A stretch of DNA of 64,000 nt, taken from Eubacterium sp. (GTDB taxonomy: Bacteria > Bacillota > Clostridia > Lachnospirales > Lachnospiraceae). Under the pieces are notes generated by a model. It worked only from the letters and a program-made list of their open reading frames with translations. It searched no databases and was not told the DNA's origin. Both the position numbers and the translations under genes were made by a program. Every line of letters starts with the position of its first letter. Positions within the stretch are counted from its first letter, which is position 1. The DNA is taken from positions 94,900 through 158,899 of the forward strand of contig JAFRHL010000037.1 in NCBI GenBank assembly GCA_017433295.1, in the 5' to 3' direction. This document shows, one piece after another, positions 17,988 through 26,789 of the stretch.

Positions 17988-18821
17988 TCACTGGTCCACC
18001 AGATTGCTGATGCCGTAAAAGGCCAGGAACAATTCTTCATCCATATCCGTTATTGTCCAGGAACCACCTTTAAAAGCGAATGTGATGCTGCCTGTGGCAG
18101 TCACTTTGTCAGCGTCCGCCTTTGCTTCTTTGTAGATTTCCTCAATCTGCTCGGAGAGTCCCGAATTCTCATCGTCATCCTCTCCGCCGATCAGGGAGGA
18201 AAAGAAAGAGCCGATGGATTCCCATATGCTTTTATCGTCTGTCAGTTGGCTGTACAGGTTCTGATAGATAGAATCCGCCACCTGGGCAAAGTCTGTATTT
18301 TCAGTGCGGACAGTAACTTTGCAGGTATGGTAATCAGCCTCCACATCAATGATCTCATAGGAAGCTGATTCTGTTATGTCATCGCAGAGCTTATCCACAT
18401 CCAGGATATCGCCGAGAAATTCGGAGCTGATCTCTTCGACCTGCTCGTATCCGGGGATTTCCTGAAGTCTGCTTTTAATATAATCCCGAATATTCGGATT
18501 TTCCCGGATCTCTTCCGGAAGATATTCCGGGTCCACCTCGGAGAAATCCAGTTTCCGGGCCATTTCAAATATCTGATCCGTCGCCTGCCGGCATTGAGTC
18601 TTTATAACCTGTATATAAGCATAATATCCTGCAAAGGCAGCCATAATAAGTACAAAGCATATGGAAAGGGCAATGATGATAATATGGGCCGGCTTTTTTT
18701 CTTTATGACGCCTGCCGGGCAAAGATTTATAATCCGCATTGCCCAGAGGATGACCGCACTCCGGACAATAGAGCCTGTCCGGATCGTGATCATAGTTTGT
18801 ATTGCAATTAGGACACTTCAT
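17988..18821 (-). CDS. Zinc-ribbon membrane-anchored protein of unknown function
   Basis: A 277-residue protein with an N-terminal zinc ribbon (C-P-N-C at residues 3-6, C-P-E-C-G about 21-25), a basic linker, a single transmembrane helix (about 50-72, IIIIALSICFVLIMAAFAGY) and a mostly acidic extracytoplasmic part of about 200 residues. I chose the ATG at 18821 because AAAGGAGG precedes it; an open frame runs 23 codons further up without support. The outer part looks like tandem small alpha/beta domains of the kind found in zinc-ribbon lipoproteins of Clostridia. Function unknown. Confidence 0.75.
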   Translation of the reverse strand: MKCPNCNTNYDHDPDRLYCPECGHPLGNADYKSLPGRRHKEKKPAHIIIIALSICFVLIMAAFAGYYAYIQVIKTQCRQATDQIFEMARKLDFSEVDPEYLPEEIRENPNIRDYIKSRLQEIPGYEQVEEISSEFLGDILDVDKLCDDITESASYEIIDVEADYHTCKVTVRTENTDFAQVADSIYQNLYSQLTDDKSIWESIGSFFSSLIGGEDDDENSGLSEQIEEIYKEAKADADKVTATGSITFAFKGGSWTITDMDEELFLAFYGISNLVDQ

Positions 18822-18957
18822 ATGATAACCTCCTTTCACAACTCCATATCTTAGACTGAGTATAATAGCATTATTGAAAAGTGTCAACATTTGGGGTTTT
18901 TCAATTTTTCCGGCCGCCGACCATGCTATATATTTTTTGACATTTTCTTAAAATTTA

Positions 18958-18986
18958 TTGTCATTTTTGAAAAGATAAGGTATACT
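18958..18986 (+). promoter_or_regulatory. Promoter of the fructose operon
   Basis: TTGTCA (18958-18963), a 17-bp spacer, then TATACT (18981-18986), close to consensus. TTTTTGACA at 18934-18942 and TTGTCATTTTT at 18958-18968 are related half-sites in opposite orientation and could bind a fructose regulator; none is encoded nearby. Confidence 0.65.
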
Positions 18987-19029
18987 TATAAATACAAATT
19001 TTATAATACTAAAAAAGGAGGATTGCGCA

Positions 19030-19932
19030 ATGATCTACACAGTGACCTTTAATCCGGCCCTGGATTATGTGGTGTTTCTGGACGAGTTCAAGGCAGGCGA
19101 TATTAACCGCGCCACCCGGGAATCCATTTACTACGGCGGCAAAGGTATCAACGTATCGAATGTTTTGAATACGCTTGGTTTTGAGACCACCGCCCTCGGT
19201 TTCCTTGCAGGATTTACCGGAAAAGCCATTGAAGAAGGCCTGGCTGCCATGGGGATCAAAGCAGAGTTTGTACATCTGCCGGAAGGGAATTCCCGGATCA
19301 ATGTCAAGCTGAAACATGGTGATGAAACTGAGATCAACGGCCAGGGACCGGTGATTACAAAAGAGGCTATTGACGAGCTGTTTGCTAAACTGGATACTCT
19401 GACATCCGAGGATATCCTGGTTCTGGCAGGAAGTATTCCCAATACCCTTCCGGATGATATCTATGAGAAGATCATGGCCAGACTGGAAGGCAAGGGGATA
19501 AAGATCGTGGTGGATGCAACAAAGGATCTGCTGTTGAATGTGCTGAAATATCATCCCTTCCTGATCAAACCCAATAACCACGAGCTGGGCGAGATGTTCG
19601 GTACCGTATGCAAGACCAGAGAAGAGATCGAGTATTATGCAAAAGAGCTTCAGAAGAAGGGTGCCGGGAATGTCCTGATCTCCATGGCGGGAGATGGAGC
19701 TATCCTGATTCCGGAGGGTGGAGATGCCATCCAGATCGGAACACCGAAGGGCAAGGTAGTTAATTCCGTAGGAGCAGGCGACTCCATGGTTGCCGGATTT
19801 GTGGCCGGCTACCTGAAGAGCGGAAGCTATGAAGAAGCCTTAAGAAGCGGAACAGCAGCCGGAAGCGCCACGGCGTTTTCCGAGGGACTGGCATCTTTGG
19901 AAATGTACAATGCAATGCTGGAACAGATTTAG
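19030..19932 (+). CDS. fruK: 1-phosphofructokinase
   Basis: A 300-residue PfkB-family kinase that converts fructose-1-phosphate, the product of the fructose PTS, into fructose-1,6-bisphosphate. The N-terminal T-F-N-P-A-L-D, the G-G-K-G-I-N-V-S substrate segment and the C-terminal anion hole and base G-A-G-D-S-M-V-A-G-F are all intact. AAAGGAGG lies 8 nt before the ATG. It is 12 nt upstream of the fructose PTS gene, forming a two-gene fruK-fruA operon. The usual fruR/deoR-type regulator gene is missing. Confidence 0.95.
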   Translation: MIYTVTFNPALDYVVFLDEFKAGDINRATRESIYYGGKGINVSNVLNTLGFETTALGFLAGFTGKAIEEGLAAMGIKAEFVHLPEGNSRINVKLKHGDETEINGQGPVITKEAIDELFAKLDTLTSEDILVLAGSIPNTLPDDIYEKIMARLEGKGIKIVVDATKDLLLNVLKYHPFLIKPNNHELGEMFGTVCKTREEIEYYAKELQKKGAGNVLISMAGDGAILIPEGGDAIQIGTPKGKVVNSVGAGDSMVAGFVAGYLKSGSYEEALRSGTAAGSATAFSEGLASLEMYNAMLEQI

Positions 19933-19944
19933 AGAGGAAAAGAA

Positions 19945-21906
19945 ATGAGAATAGTTGATTTACTGAAAAAAGATGCGGTCATCTTAAATGCCGGTGTCAG
20001 CAGCAAGGAAGAGATGCTGGACACTCTGATCGACCTGCATGAGAAGGTTGGAAATATTTCCGACAGAGCTGAATTTAAGAAGGGTATTCTTCAAAGGGAA
20101 TCAGAAGGTGCCACTGCCATCGCAGAGGGAATCTGTATTCCTCACTCCAAGAATGCAGCAGTTAAAACACCCGGAATTGCCTCCATTACAGTTCCCGCGG
20201 GAATTGACTGTAACGCCCTGGACGGCCAGCCGTCTAACCTGTTTTTCATGATCGCCGCTCCGGCTACAGGGGCAGACCTTCATCTGGAAGCACTTGCCAG
20301 ATTGTCCTCCATCCTGATGGACGGAAGCTTCAGGGAAAAGCTTTTTGCCGCTAAAAATGTGGATGAGTATCTGAAAGCCATCGACGAGAAAGAGACAGAG
20401 AAGTTCGGAAAAGAAGACGCCGCACAAGAGGCAGCTCCTGCTCCGGCAGCTTCCGGATCAGGCTACCGCATCCTGGCAGTTACTGCCTGTCCCACAGGTA
20501 TAGCCCATACCTACATGGCTGCCGAGGCGCTTGAAGAAAAGGGTAAGGAACTGGGGATTCCCGTAAAGGTTGAAACCAATGGATCCGGCGGTGCCAAGAA
20601 TGTGCTTACAGCGGAAGAAATCGCCAACTGCGAAGGTATCATCATCGCAGCCGACAAGAATGTCGAGATGGCCCGTTTTGACGGAAAGCCCCTGATCAAG
20701 ACCAAGGTTCAGGACGGTATCCATAAATCACAGGAACTGATCGAAAAGGTTGTCAATGGTGAAGCCCCGATCTACCATCATACCGGTGAAGTTGCCGCGG
20801 ACGAGGGCGGAGATGAGTCCTTCGGACATCAGCTCTACAAGCACCTGATGAACGGTGTATCCCACATGCTTCCCTTCGTAATCGGTGGAGGTATCCTTAT
20901 CGCCCTGGCTTTCCTGTTTGATGATTATAGTATTGATCCATCAAACTTCGGTATGAACACACCCCTTGCTGCAGTGCTTAAGACTGCCGGCGGTGTTGCC
21001 TTCGGCTTTATGCTTCCCATCCTTGCCGGATACATTGCCATGAGTATTGCTGACCGTCCCGGTCTGATGCCCGGTTTCGTCGGCGGAGCCATCGCTGCTT
21101 CCGGTACTTCCTTCAGCAGTATCATCGCTCCCTTTAACGGAGTAGAGCCCAACGTGGTTTCCGGTGGTTTCATCGGTGCCCTGTTTGCAGGTTTTGCTGC
21201 AGGTTATATGGTGCTCTTCCTTAAGAAGATCACTGAGAAGATGCCAGCTGCCATGGATGGTTTAAGGCCCATGCTGATCTATCCGGTAGGCGGTCTTGCC
21301 CTTATCATGGTTGTAATGTTTGCCGTTAACCCCTTCTTCGCATGGCTGAACACCCTCCTTGCCAACGCCCTCGGCTCCCTCGGCGGTGCCAACGCTGTGG
21401 TACTCGGAGCAGTGGTAGGCGGTATGATGTCCATCGATATGGGTGGCCCCTTCAACAAGGCATCCTATGTATTCGGAACAGCAGCTCTTGCAACTGCCAC
21501 AGAGGCAAGTCCCCAGGGCTTCATGATCATGGCTGCTGTTATGGTCGGCGGAATGGTTCCTCCGATTGCCATCGCTATTTCATCCTGGGCATTTAAAACC
21601 AAGTTTACAGATAATGACCGGGCAAATGCTCCTGTAAATGCCATCATGGGATTATGCTTCATTTCTGAGGCTGCCATTCCTTATGCGGCAGGAGATCCGG
21701 GACACGTTATCCCATCCTGTGTTGTCGGTTCCGCAGTGGCCGGAGCACTTTCCATGGCATTCAAATGTACCCTCAGAGCACCCCACGGCGGAGTATTCGT
21801 TATTCCTACCATCGGTAATCCGTTCATGTATCTTGTAGCTCTTCTTGTGGGCTCCGTGGTCGGAGCGGTTCTTCTGGGCGTACTCAGAAAGCCTGTAGCC
21901 AAATAA
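19945..21906 (+). CDS. fruA: Fructose-specific PTS transporter EIIABC
   Basis: A 653-residue three-domain PTS permease that imports fructose as fructose-1-phosphate. EIIA at residues 1-150 with active His67 (I-P-H-S-K-N); Ala/Pro-rich linker; EIIB about 170-270 with the phospho-Cys in T-A-C-P-T-G-I-A-H-T; EIIC about 300-653 with about eight to ten membrane segments. GAGAGGAAAAG is the ribosome-binding region. It follows fruK. Its phosphate donor must be a true HPr encoded elsewhere, since the HPr-like protein at 17595 lacks His15. Element-B hairpin follows. Confidence 0.95.
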   Translation: MRIVDLLKKDAVILNAGVSSKEEMLDTLIDLHEKVGNISDRAEFKKGILQRESEGATAIAEGICIPHSKNAAVKTPGIASITVPAGIDCNALDGQPSNLFFMIAAPATGADLHLEALARLSSILMDGSFREKLFAAKNVDEYLKAIDEKETEKFGKEDAAQEAAPAPAASGSGYRILAVTACPTGIAHTYMAAEALEEKGKELGIPVKVETNGSGGAKNVLTAEEIANCEGIIIAADKNVEMARFDGKPLIKTKVQDGIHKSQELIEKVVNGEAPIYHHTGEVAADEGGDESFGHQLYKHLMNGVSHMLPFVIGGGILIALAFLFDDYSIDPSNFGMNTPLAAVLKTAGGVAFGFMLPILAGYIAMSIADRPGLMPGFVGGAIAASGTSFSSIIAPFNGVEPNVVSGGFIGALFAGFAAGYMVLFLKKITEKMPAAMDGLRPMLIYPVGGLALIMVVMFAVNPFFAWLNTLLANALGSLGGANAVVLGAVVGGMMSIDMGGPFNKASYVFGTAALATATEASPQGFMIMAAVMVGGMVPPIAIAISSWAFKTKFTDNDRANAPVNAIMGLCFISEAAIPYAAGDPGHVIPSCVVGSAVAGALSMAFKCTLRAPHGGVFVIPTIGNPFMYLVALLVGSVVGAVLLGVLRKPVAK

Positions 21907-21934
21907 TTGCATAATCATTAGGATTCTTTTGAAA

Positions 21935-22000
21935 GGCGTCTCAGTAACGCTTTTGCCCATTCAGGTTTGAATGGGCAGATCGTAACTGCGACGCGTTTTT
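21935..22000. terminator. Nested hairpin element, copy B
   Basis: GGCGTCTCAGTAACG ... CGTAACTGCGACGCG outer stem, with GCCCATTC / GAATGGGC as a perfect inner stem, then five T. It ends the fructose operon. Confidence 0.82.
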
Positions 22001-22167
22001 ATGCGTATTTTCAGCAGGATCCGCTGTCCCCGGCTTACATTTATGGCCATCGCACTGCTGAAAAAGCGCACCCGGCCTTGCTTTCACTTTTTGATTGACA
22101 ATCTCTGTCAGAAAATTTATAATTATTAACAGATAATTATTACAACAATCACAGGAGATGGGAGTAT

Positions 22168-23043
22168 ATGAGCAGCAGATTACCATTGACCGGAATGCCC
22201 AATACCAGGGACCTGGGAGGGATCAGGACCCGGGACGGACACACGATCCGGAATAAAAAGCTTATCAAGAGCGGTATGTTATACCGGGCTACAGAGGAGG
22301 ACCTCTGTATATTGAAGGATGATTACAATGTAAAGATGATCGTTGACCTTCGTACCAGGAAGGAACGTATGATGATGCCCAATCCCCGCATCAAGGGTAT
22401 TTCCGAGATCTGGAACCCATTGTTTATGGAGGACATTCACGGCCTTGGTGTCTTCAAGCCCGACGAGAGGGATGTTCTGGAGAACAGACTTAAGTCTCTC
22501 TTCATTTTAAACCACAGGGCGGATGAGAAGACCGATGATGCCATGGACCAGATCCGGGATATGATCAGGACAGAGGATCTTAATCCCGAGCGCTACATGA
22601 AGCGTCTGTATCAGAAGTTCATTAATAATCAGATCATTCAGAAGCAGGTTAAGCAGTTCTTCTCCCTCCTGGCCAACAACAGGGACGGGGCCATCCTCTG
22701 GCACTGCGCTGCCGGCAAGGACAGGGCCGGAATGTGTGCTGCCCTTCTCCTTTATGCCCTGGGAGTCGATAAGGCAGCCATCATAGATAATTACATGGAA
22801 TCTGCCGAATCATCCGAGGATGCCGTGGAGTATCTTCTTAATAAGCTGTTCCCGGGCTGCAGCGAAGAGAGCGAGAAGTACCGCAGCCTGGCCAGAAGAT
22901 TTTTCGATGTTAAGCCTTGTTACATTGAAACCTTCTTTGATGCCATTGAGAGGGACTATGTCAGTGTGGACAATTATCTCCAGAAAGCCCTGGAGCTCCA
23001 CGTAGATAATATTGTCCGGCTTAAAACCTTATATCTTGCCTGA
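22168..23043 (+). CDS. Tyrosine-protein phosphatase family protein
   Basis: A 291-residue protein of the bacterial Tyr_phosphatase3 (dual-specificity-like) family. The P-loop H-C-A-A-G-K-D-R-A-G (about residues 179-188) has the nucleophilic Cys and the invariant Arg. The start LPLTGMPNTRDLGG is typical of the family. Members act on phosphotyrosine or phosphoinositides; the substrate here is unknown. ACAGGAGATGGGAG precedes the ATG. It lies after the fructose operon, but its own terminator and spacing make it a separate unit. Confidence 0.85.
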   Translation: MSSRLPLTGMPNTRDLGGIRTRDGHTIRNKKLIKSGMLYRATEEDLCILKDDYNVKMIVDLRTRKERMMMPNPRIKGISEIWNPLFMEDIHGLGVFKPDERDVLENRLKSLFILNHRADEKTDDAMDQIRDMIRTEDLNPERYMKRLYQKFINNQIIQKQVKQFFSLLANNRDGAILWHCAAGKDRAGMCAALLLYALGVDKAAIIDNYMESAESSEDAVEYLLNKLFPGCSEESEKYRSLARRFFDVKPCYIETFFDAIERDYVSVDNYLQKALELHVDNIVRLKTLYLA

Positions 23044-23141
23044 CACAGCAGGACACAGGTGATTCTGGCCGGTAGAACAGTCAGGATCATAAACCATATC
23101 AGATGAGATATTATAACAGACGAGAGTATAAATCATTATTT

Positions 23142-23178
23142 ACAAAAGCCGGGATCAATCTGTTTTCCTGGCTTTTGT
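23142..23178 (+). terminator. Hairpin after the phosphatase gene
   Basis: ACAAAAGCCGGG / CCTGGCTTTTGT form a stem interrupted by one mismatch, followed by an AT-rich but not T-pure run. It could be a weak terminator or a leader hairpin of the next gene. Confidence 0.4.
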
Positions 23179-23205
23179 TATATATCTATTAGGAGGCTTT
23201 GTTTT

Positions 23206-25320
23206 ATGCGGTTTGAGATAAGCGAGATCATAAAACAGGACCAGGTGATGGATCTGGTATATGGGAATAACAGTGTGCCAAAACAGATACTGGGCCGCCA
23301 TTATGTAAAGACCGGACAGGTGATCACGGCCTATCATCCGGAGGCTGTCAATATGGAGATAGTTCTGGACAGCGGAGAATGCTTTCCCATGGACCAGATA
23401 GAAAGACAGCCTCTTTACGCCGTGTATCTTCAGGATAAGGAACCCTTTCATTACCTTTTGCGGATGTCTTTCCTCGATGGCAATAGCTTTATTACAGAAG
23501 ACCCCTACAGCTTCCCCTGTCAGATCACGGCAGATGAGGAGAAGAGCTTTACGGAGGGTGAATGGGTAAATGCTTATCAAAAGATAGGATGTCACCAGAT
23601 GACCATCAACGGTATCCCCGGCATGTATTTTGCGGTTTGGGCCCCTTCTGCCAGGCGGGTCAGCCTGGTGGGGGATTTTAACTACTGGAACGGTCTGATA
23701 TATCCCATGAACCGTCTTGACAAGTCCGGAATATATGAGCTCTTTCTTCCGGGTCTTACTTCTGACTACAATTACAAGTTTGAGGTCAAGACAATGCAGG
23801 GGGACATCTCCCTGAGATCAGACCCCTTCGGCCGTATGGAGGAGGATGGGAAGGGAGACGCATCTAAAACAATAGATATAAATGCTTTCCGCTGGACCGA
23901 CCAGACCTGGATGGAGAACAGAAGCAGCAAAAAGATCATTGATCTTCCTATGGCAGTATGCAGCGTGGGGGACGGTGAGCAGCTGTCCGACGATACGATC
24001 TATGACGGGAACTTCACTCACCTTCTGTTTGGCAGGCACATTGACCGGAGATTTTCGGGAGTAAGTGATTACAGCGACCACAGGTTCAACTTCCAGCCGC
24101 CCTTCTGCGGTGGAGGGGCGGACAGCTTCCGTTCGGTCATCGATAATGCCCACCGCCACGGTATTGGAGTGCTCATGGAGATCTCCCTGGGATTTCACGG
24201 GGCGGATGGGAATAATCTTGGGTATTTTGACGGGACGGTTCTATACGGATATTCTGACAGAAGGATCGGTTTCGATTCTGAAAGAGGTATGTGGCGGTTC
24301 TGCTTTGAGAAACCGGAGGTCAGGAGCCTGATCCTGTCATCTCTGGTATTCTGGATACAGAGATACCATATAGACGGCTTTGTCTTTGAGGGTATCACAG
24401 ACATGATCTGCCCTGATATCAATACATCTAATAATTTAGATTCATATATTATGGAGGAAACAGGGAAGCTTTCTTATGCCAATACGGAGTTTCTTAAGCA
24501 GGCTGTTGTGACGGTCCGCAATGAGGACAGGAGTGTTATGCTGATCGCGGATGAGCGTCCCGGACCCGGCTCTGTTAAGGGAGGAATGTTCTCACTTCAG
24601 CATGGATTTGATCTCTACTGGGACTATAAGGTCAGGAAGAACATAAATAAGTATTATAACCGGGATGCAAAGAAGAGGTGGAAGGATCATTTCAGGATCA
24701 CATCTCCCATTCAGGACCGGCAGATGGAGTCTTCCCTGCTCCTGATCAATCCTGTGAAAACAGAAGACCTCTATCATGGAGACATAGATAACGGTATGAC
24801 GCCTGAAGAGCAGGCTGAAAAGAAGATGGCATTAGTCAGGATGACGGCTGCCTATCTTTTGGGTGTGCCGGGGAAAAAAGCCTGGTCCATCAGGGATAAC
24901 ACCAGGGAGACGGGAATATACATCAGGAGACTTTTGGATATTTACAGTAAATATCCGGCCCTGTATGATATGAACGAGGAGAATATGTCCTTTGAATGGA
25001 TCAACTGTGTTGACGCCGCAAGCTCCGTGGTGAGCTTTATCAGGAAACCGGCCGGAGATGGCGCTGCACTGGTTTTCGCAGCCAATTTCAGTGATAAGGA
25101 AAAGGAAAACTGGCGGCTGGGTGTTTCGGCGCCGGGACGTTACCGGCTGATCTTCAGCAGCGATGACAGGGAATTCGGGGGAAAAGGTCTCTACCGGGAC
25201 CAGGATATCATAGCCGAAAGGAAACGATGTGATTTCCGTCCCTATTCCATAAAGATATCATTGCCCCCCGGGGCAACCCTGATATTTGAATACATTACAG
25301 AAAGAGGTGCAAAAAGATGA
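23206..25320 (+). CDS. Branching-enzyme-like GH13 protein lacking catalytic residues
   Basis: A 704-residue protein with the layout of GlgB: N-terminal domain, CBM48 (about 140-235, YFAVWAPSARRVSLVGDFNYWNG), TIM-barrel (about 260-590) and C-terminal beta domain. The barrel clearly aligns with GlgB (LGYFDGTVLYGYSDRR; RYHIDGFVFEG). Yet the conserved sites are changed: region I Asp is Glu (LMEISLGFHG), the nucleophile segment R-V-D is V-F-E, the acid/base A-E-E-S is A-D-E-R, and the S-H-D of region IV reads I-N-P. It is probably not an active branching enzyme; it may bind glycogen or act as a regulator or partner. AGGAGG precedes the ATG. It overlaps the HIT gene by 4 nt. Confidence 0.85.
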   Translation: MRFEISEIIKQDQVMDLVYGNNSVPKQILGRHYVKTGQVITAYHPEAVNMEIVLDSGECFPMDQIERQPLYAVYLQDKEPFHYLLRMSFLDGNSFITEDPYSFPCQITADEEKSFTEGEWVNAYQKIGCHQMTINGIPGMYFAVWAPSARRVSLVGDFNYWNGLIYPMNRLDKSGIYELFLPGLTSDYNYKFEVKTMQGDISLRSDPFGRMEEDGKGDASKTIDINAFRWTDQTWMENRSSKKIIDLPMAVCSVGDGEQLSDDTIYDGNFTHLLFGRHIDRRFSGVSDYSDHRFNFQPPFCGGGADSFRSVIDNAHRHGIGVLMEISLGFHGADGNNLGYFDGTVLYGYSDRRIGFDSERGMWRFCFEKPEVRSLILSSLVFWIQRYHIDGFVFEGITDMICPDINTSNNLDSYIMEETGKLSYANTEFLKQAVVTVRNEDRSVMLIADERPGPGSVKGGMFSLQHGFDLYWDYKVRKNINKYYNRDAKKRWKDHFRITSPIQDRQMESSLLLINPVKTEDLYHGDIDNGMTPEEQAEKKMALVRMTAAYLLGVPGKKAWSIRDNTRETGIYIRRLLDIYSKYPALYDMNEENMSFEWINCVDAASSVVSFIRKPAGDGAALVFAANFSDKEKENWRLGVSAPGRYRLIFSSDDREFGGKGLYRDQDIIAERKRCDFRPYSIKISLPPGATLIFEYITERGAKR

Positions 25321-25733
25321 GCAAGGATAATTGTATTTTCTGCAAAATCGCCAAAGGGGAGATCCCATCAGCTACGATTTACGAAGATAGTCATTTCCGG
25401 GTTATGATGGACATCAACCCCGCCACAAAGGGACATTGTCTCATCATTCCCAGGGAGCATTTTGATAATATTTATGATCTGGACGGGGAGACTGCCGGAA
25501 AGATCTTCTCCCTGGCCACATGCATTGCCAGGGCCCTTAAGGACGCACTGGGATGCGAAGGAATGAACATCGTGCAGAACAACGGGGAGATAGCCGGCCA
25601 GACAGTCATGCATTTTCACCTGCACCTGATTCCCAGGTATAAGGATGATGAAGTGAAAGTGGGCTGGGTGCCCCATGCGTCCGATGAGAAGGAGCTTGAG
25701 GAGCTTAGAAGAGCCATAAAGGCGGCAATCTGA
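25317..25733 (+). CDS. HIT family nucleotide-binding hydrolase
   Basis: A 138-residue Hint/HIT protein. The histidine triad H-F-H-L-H-L (about residues 98-103) and the N-terminal C-I-F-C-K-I-A zinc or structural motif are intact. Family members hydrolyse AMP-lysine, AMP-NH2 or aminoacyl-adenylates. Its ATGA start overlaps the stop of the branching-enzyme homologue, so the two are translationally coupled; a shared function is not implied. Normal length. Confidence 0.92.
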   Translation: MSKDNCIFCKIAKGEIPSATIYEDSHFRVMMDINPATKGHCLIIPREHFDNIYDLDGETAGKIFSLATCIARALKDALGCEGMNIVQNNGEIAGQTVMHFHLHLIPRYKDDEVKVGWVPHASDEKELEELRRAIKAAI

Positions 25734-25795
25734 TCCTGATGGAGCAACCGGCCGCATTAGTCAGACATAATCATTGGTTTATAGAGGAGTAAAAG

Positions 25796-26386
25796 GTGAG
25801 CATGGGTAAGATTGATTTTAAACCGGGGAATATGCTGTATCCCCTGCCGGCAGTCCTGGTGACAGTCAGAACGCCAGGCGGAGAGGACAATATCATTACC
25901 GTGGCATGGACGGGGACGGTATGTACCAATCCACCCATGCTCTATATTTCTGTCCGGCCTGAAAGATATTCCTATCAGGCCCTGAAGGAAACAGGTGAGT
26001 TCGTGATAAACCTGACCACCGGCCCGATGGCAAAGGCTGTTGATTATTGCGGTGTCCGGTCCGGAAGAGATGTGGATAAATTTGCCCGGACGGGTCTTAC
26101 GAAGATGGAAGCCTCGAAGGTTCGGGCTGCCCTCATCTGTGAAAGCCCCGTCAATATTGAATGCAGAGTTAAGGAAGTTCTTCCGCTGGGATCCCATCAT
26201 ATGTTCCTGGCTGAGGTGGTTCACGTTACCGTTGATGAGCGCTACATGGATGAAAAGGGGACCTTCCATCTGGAAGGCTCTGATCCCATTGTCTACTCTC
26301 ATGGGACTTATTTTAACCTTGGAAATGCAATAGGAACATTTGGATATTCAGTAAGAAAAAAGAAGAAAAGAAAAAAGAAAACCTGA
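25796..26386 (+). CDS. Flavin reductase (flavoredoxin) family protein
   Basis: A 196-residue protein of the flavin reductase-like, FMN-binding split-barrel family. Seen: T-V-A-W-T-G-T-V-C-T-N-P-P-M-L-Y-I-S-V-R-P near residues 34-54 and EFVINL, typical of flavoredoxins from anaerobes. I use the GTG at 25796, 7 nt after GAGGAG; the ATG at 25802 is also possible. The last residues are an unusual Lys/Arg run (KKKKRKKKT). Probable role: FMN-dependent reduction of ferredoxin-like partners or small quinones. Confidence 0.83.
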   Translation: MSMGKIDFKPGNMLYPLPAVLVTVRTPGGEDNIITVAWTGTVCTNPPMLYISVRPERYSYQALKETGEFVINLTTGPMAKAVDYCGVRSGRDVDKFARTGLTKMEASKVRAALICESPVNIECRVKEVLPLGSHHMFLAEVVHVTVDERYMDEKGTFHLEGSDPIVYSHGTYFNLGNAIGTFGYSVRKKKKRKKKT

Positions 26387-26789
26387 AGGAAGAAAGAATT
26401 CATACATTTTTTGATTTTTTTATTTTACAAACGGAAAGTTTCTTGTTATAATGAAATGACTGTTCAGTCATGCTGAACACCTGCGAAAAAAGAGCATATA
26501 ATATTTAGATATTGAGAGGTTTCTCCACGGTTTTTATATCCTTTATCCTGCGGTAAATCATTCTGATGTGATTCCGGAGGATATTTGCCTGAGGTCCCGC
26601 GCGGGGCTTTTCAGCTGCATATATGTGAAAGAATATCGGGGGATATATGGCCTGTCCTGAAGTCCGTACTATGAACTTCATGATTGTCTGGTTTGAATAT
26701 TTTGAGGTGAGAGACCTGTTTTAGTGGGATAATTTGTCTTGTATGATCGTCGCGGGCGGTCATACTCTTGTTTGATATAGAGGTGCAAT
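26387..26789 (+). other. 403-bp intergenic region with the long murA leader
   Basis: It contains a strong promoter (26424-26452) and then about 330 nt before murA. The predicted transcript begins with a 7-bp hairpin (TGTTCAG / CTGAACA, 26461-26479), then an interrupted hairpin (ATCCTGCGG..AAATCA / TGATTCCGGAGGAT, about 26545-26583) and a last one (GTATGA / TCATAC, 26741-26765) near the ribosome-binding site. This could be a regulatory leader or a separate structured RNA. I cannot assign it to a known class. Confidence 0.4.
26424..26452 (+). promoter_or_regulatory. Strong promoter upstream of murA leader
   Basis: TTTACA (26424-26429), a 17-bp spacer, then perfect TATAAT (26447-26452). Confidence 0.75.
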
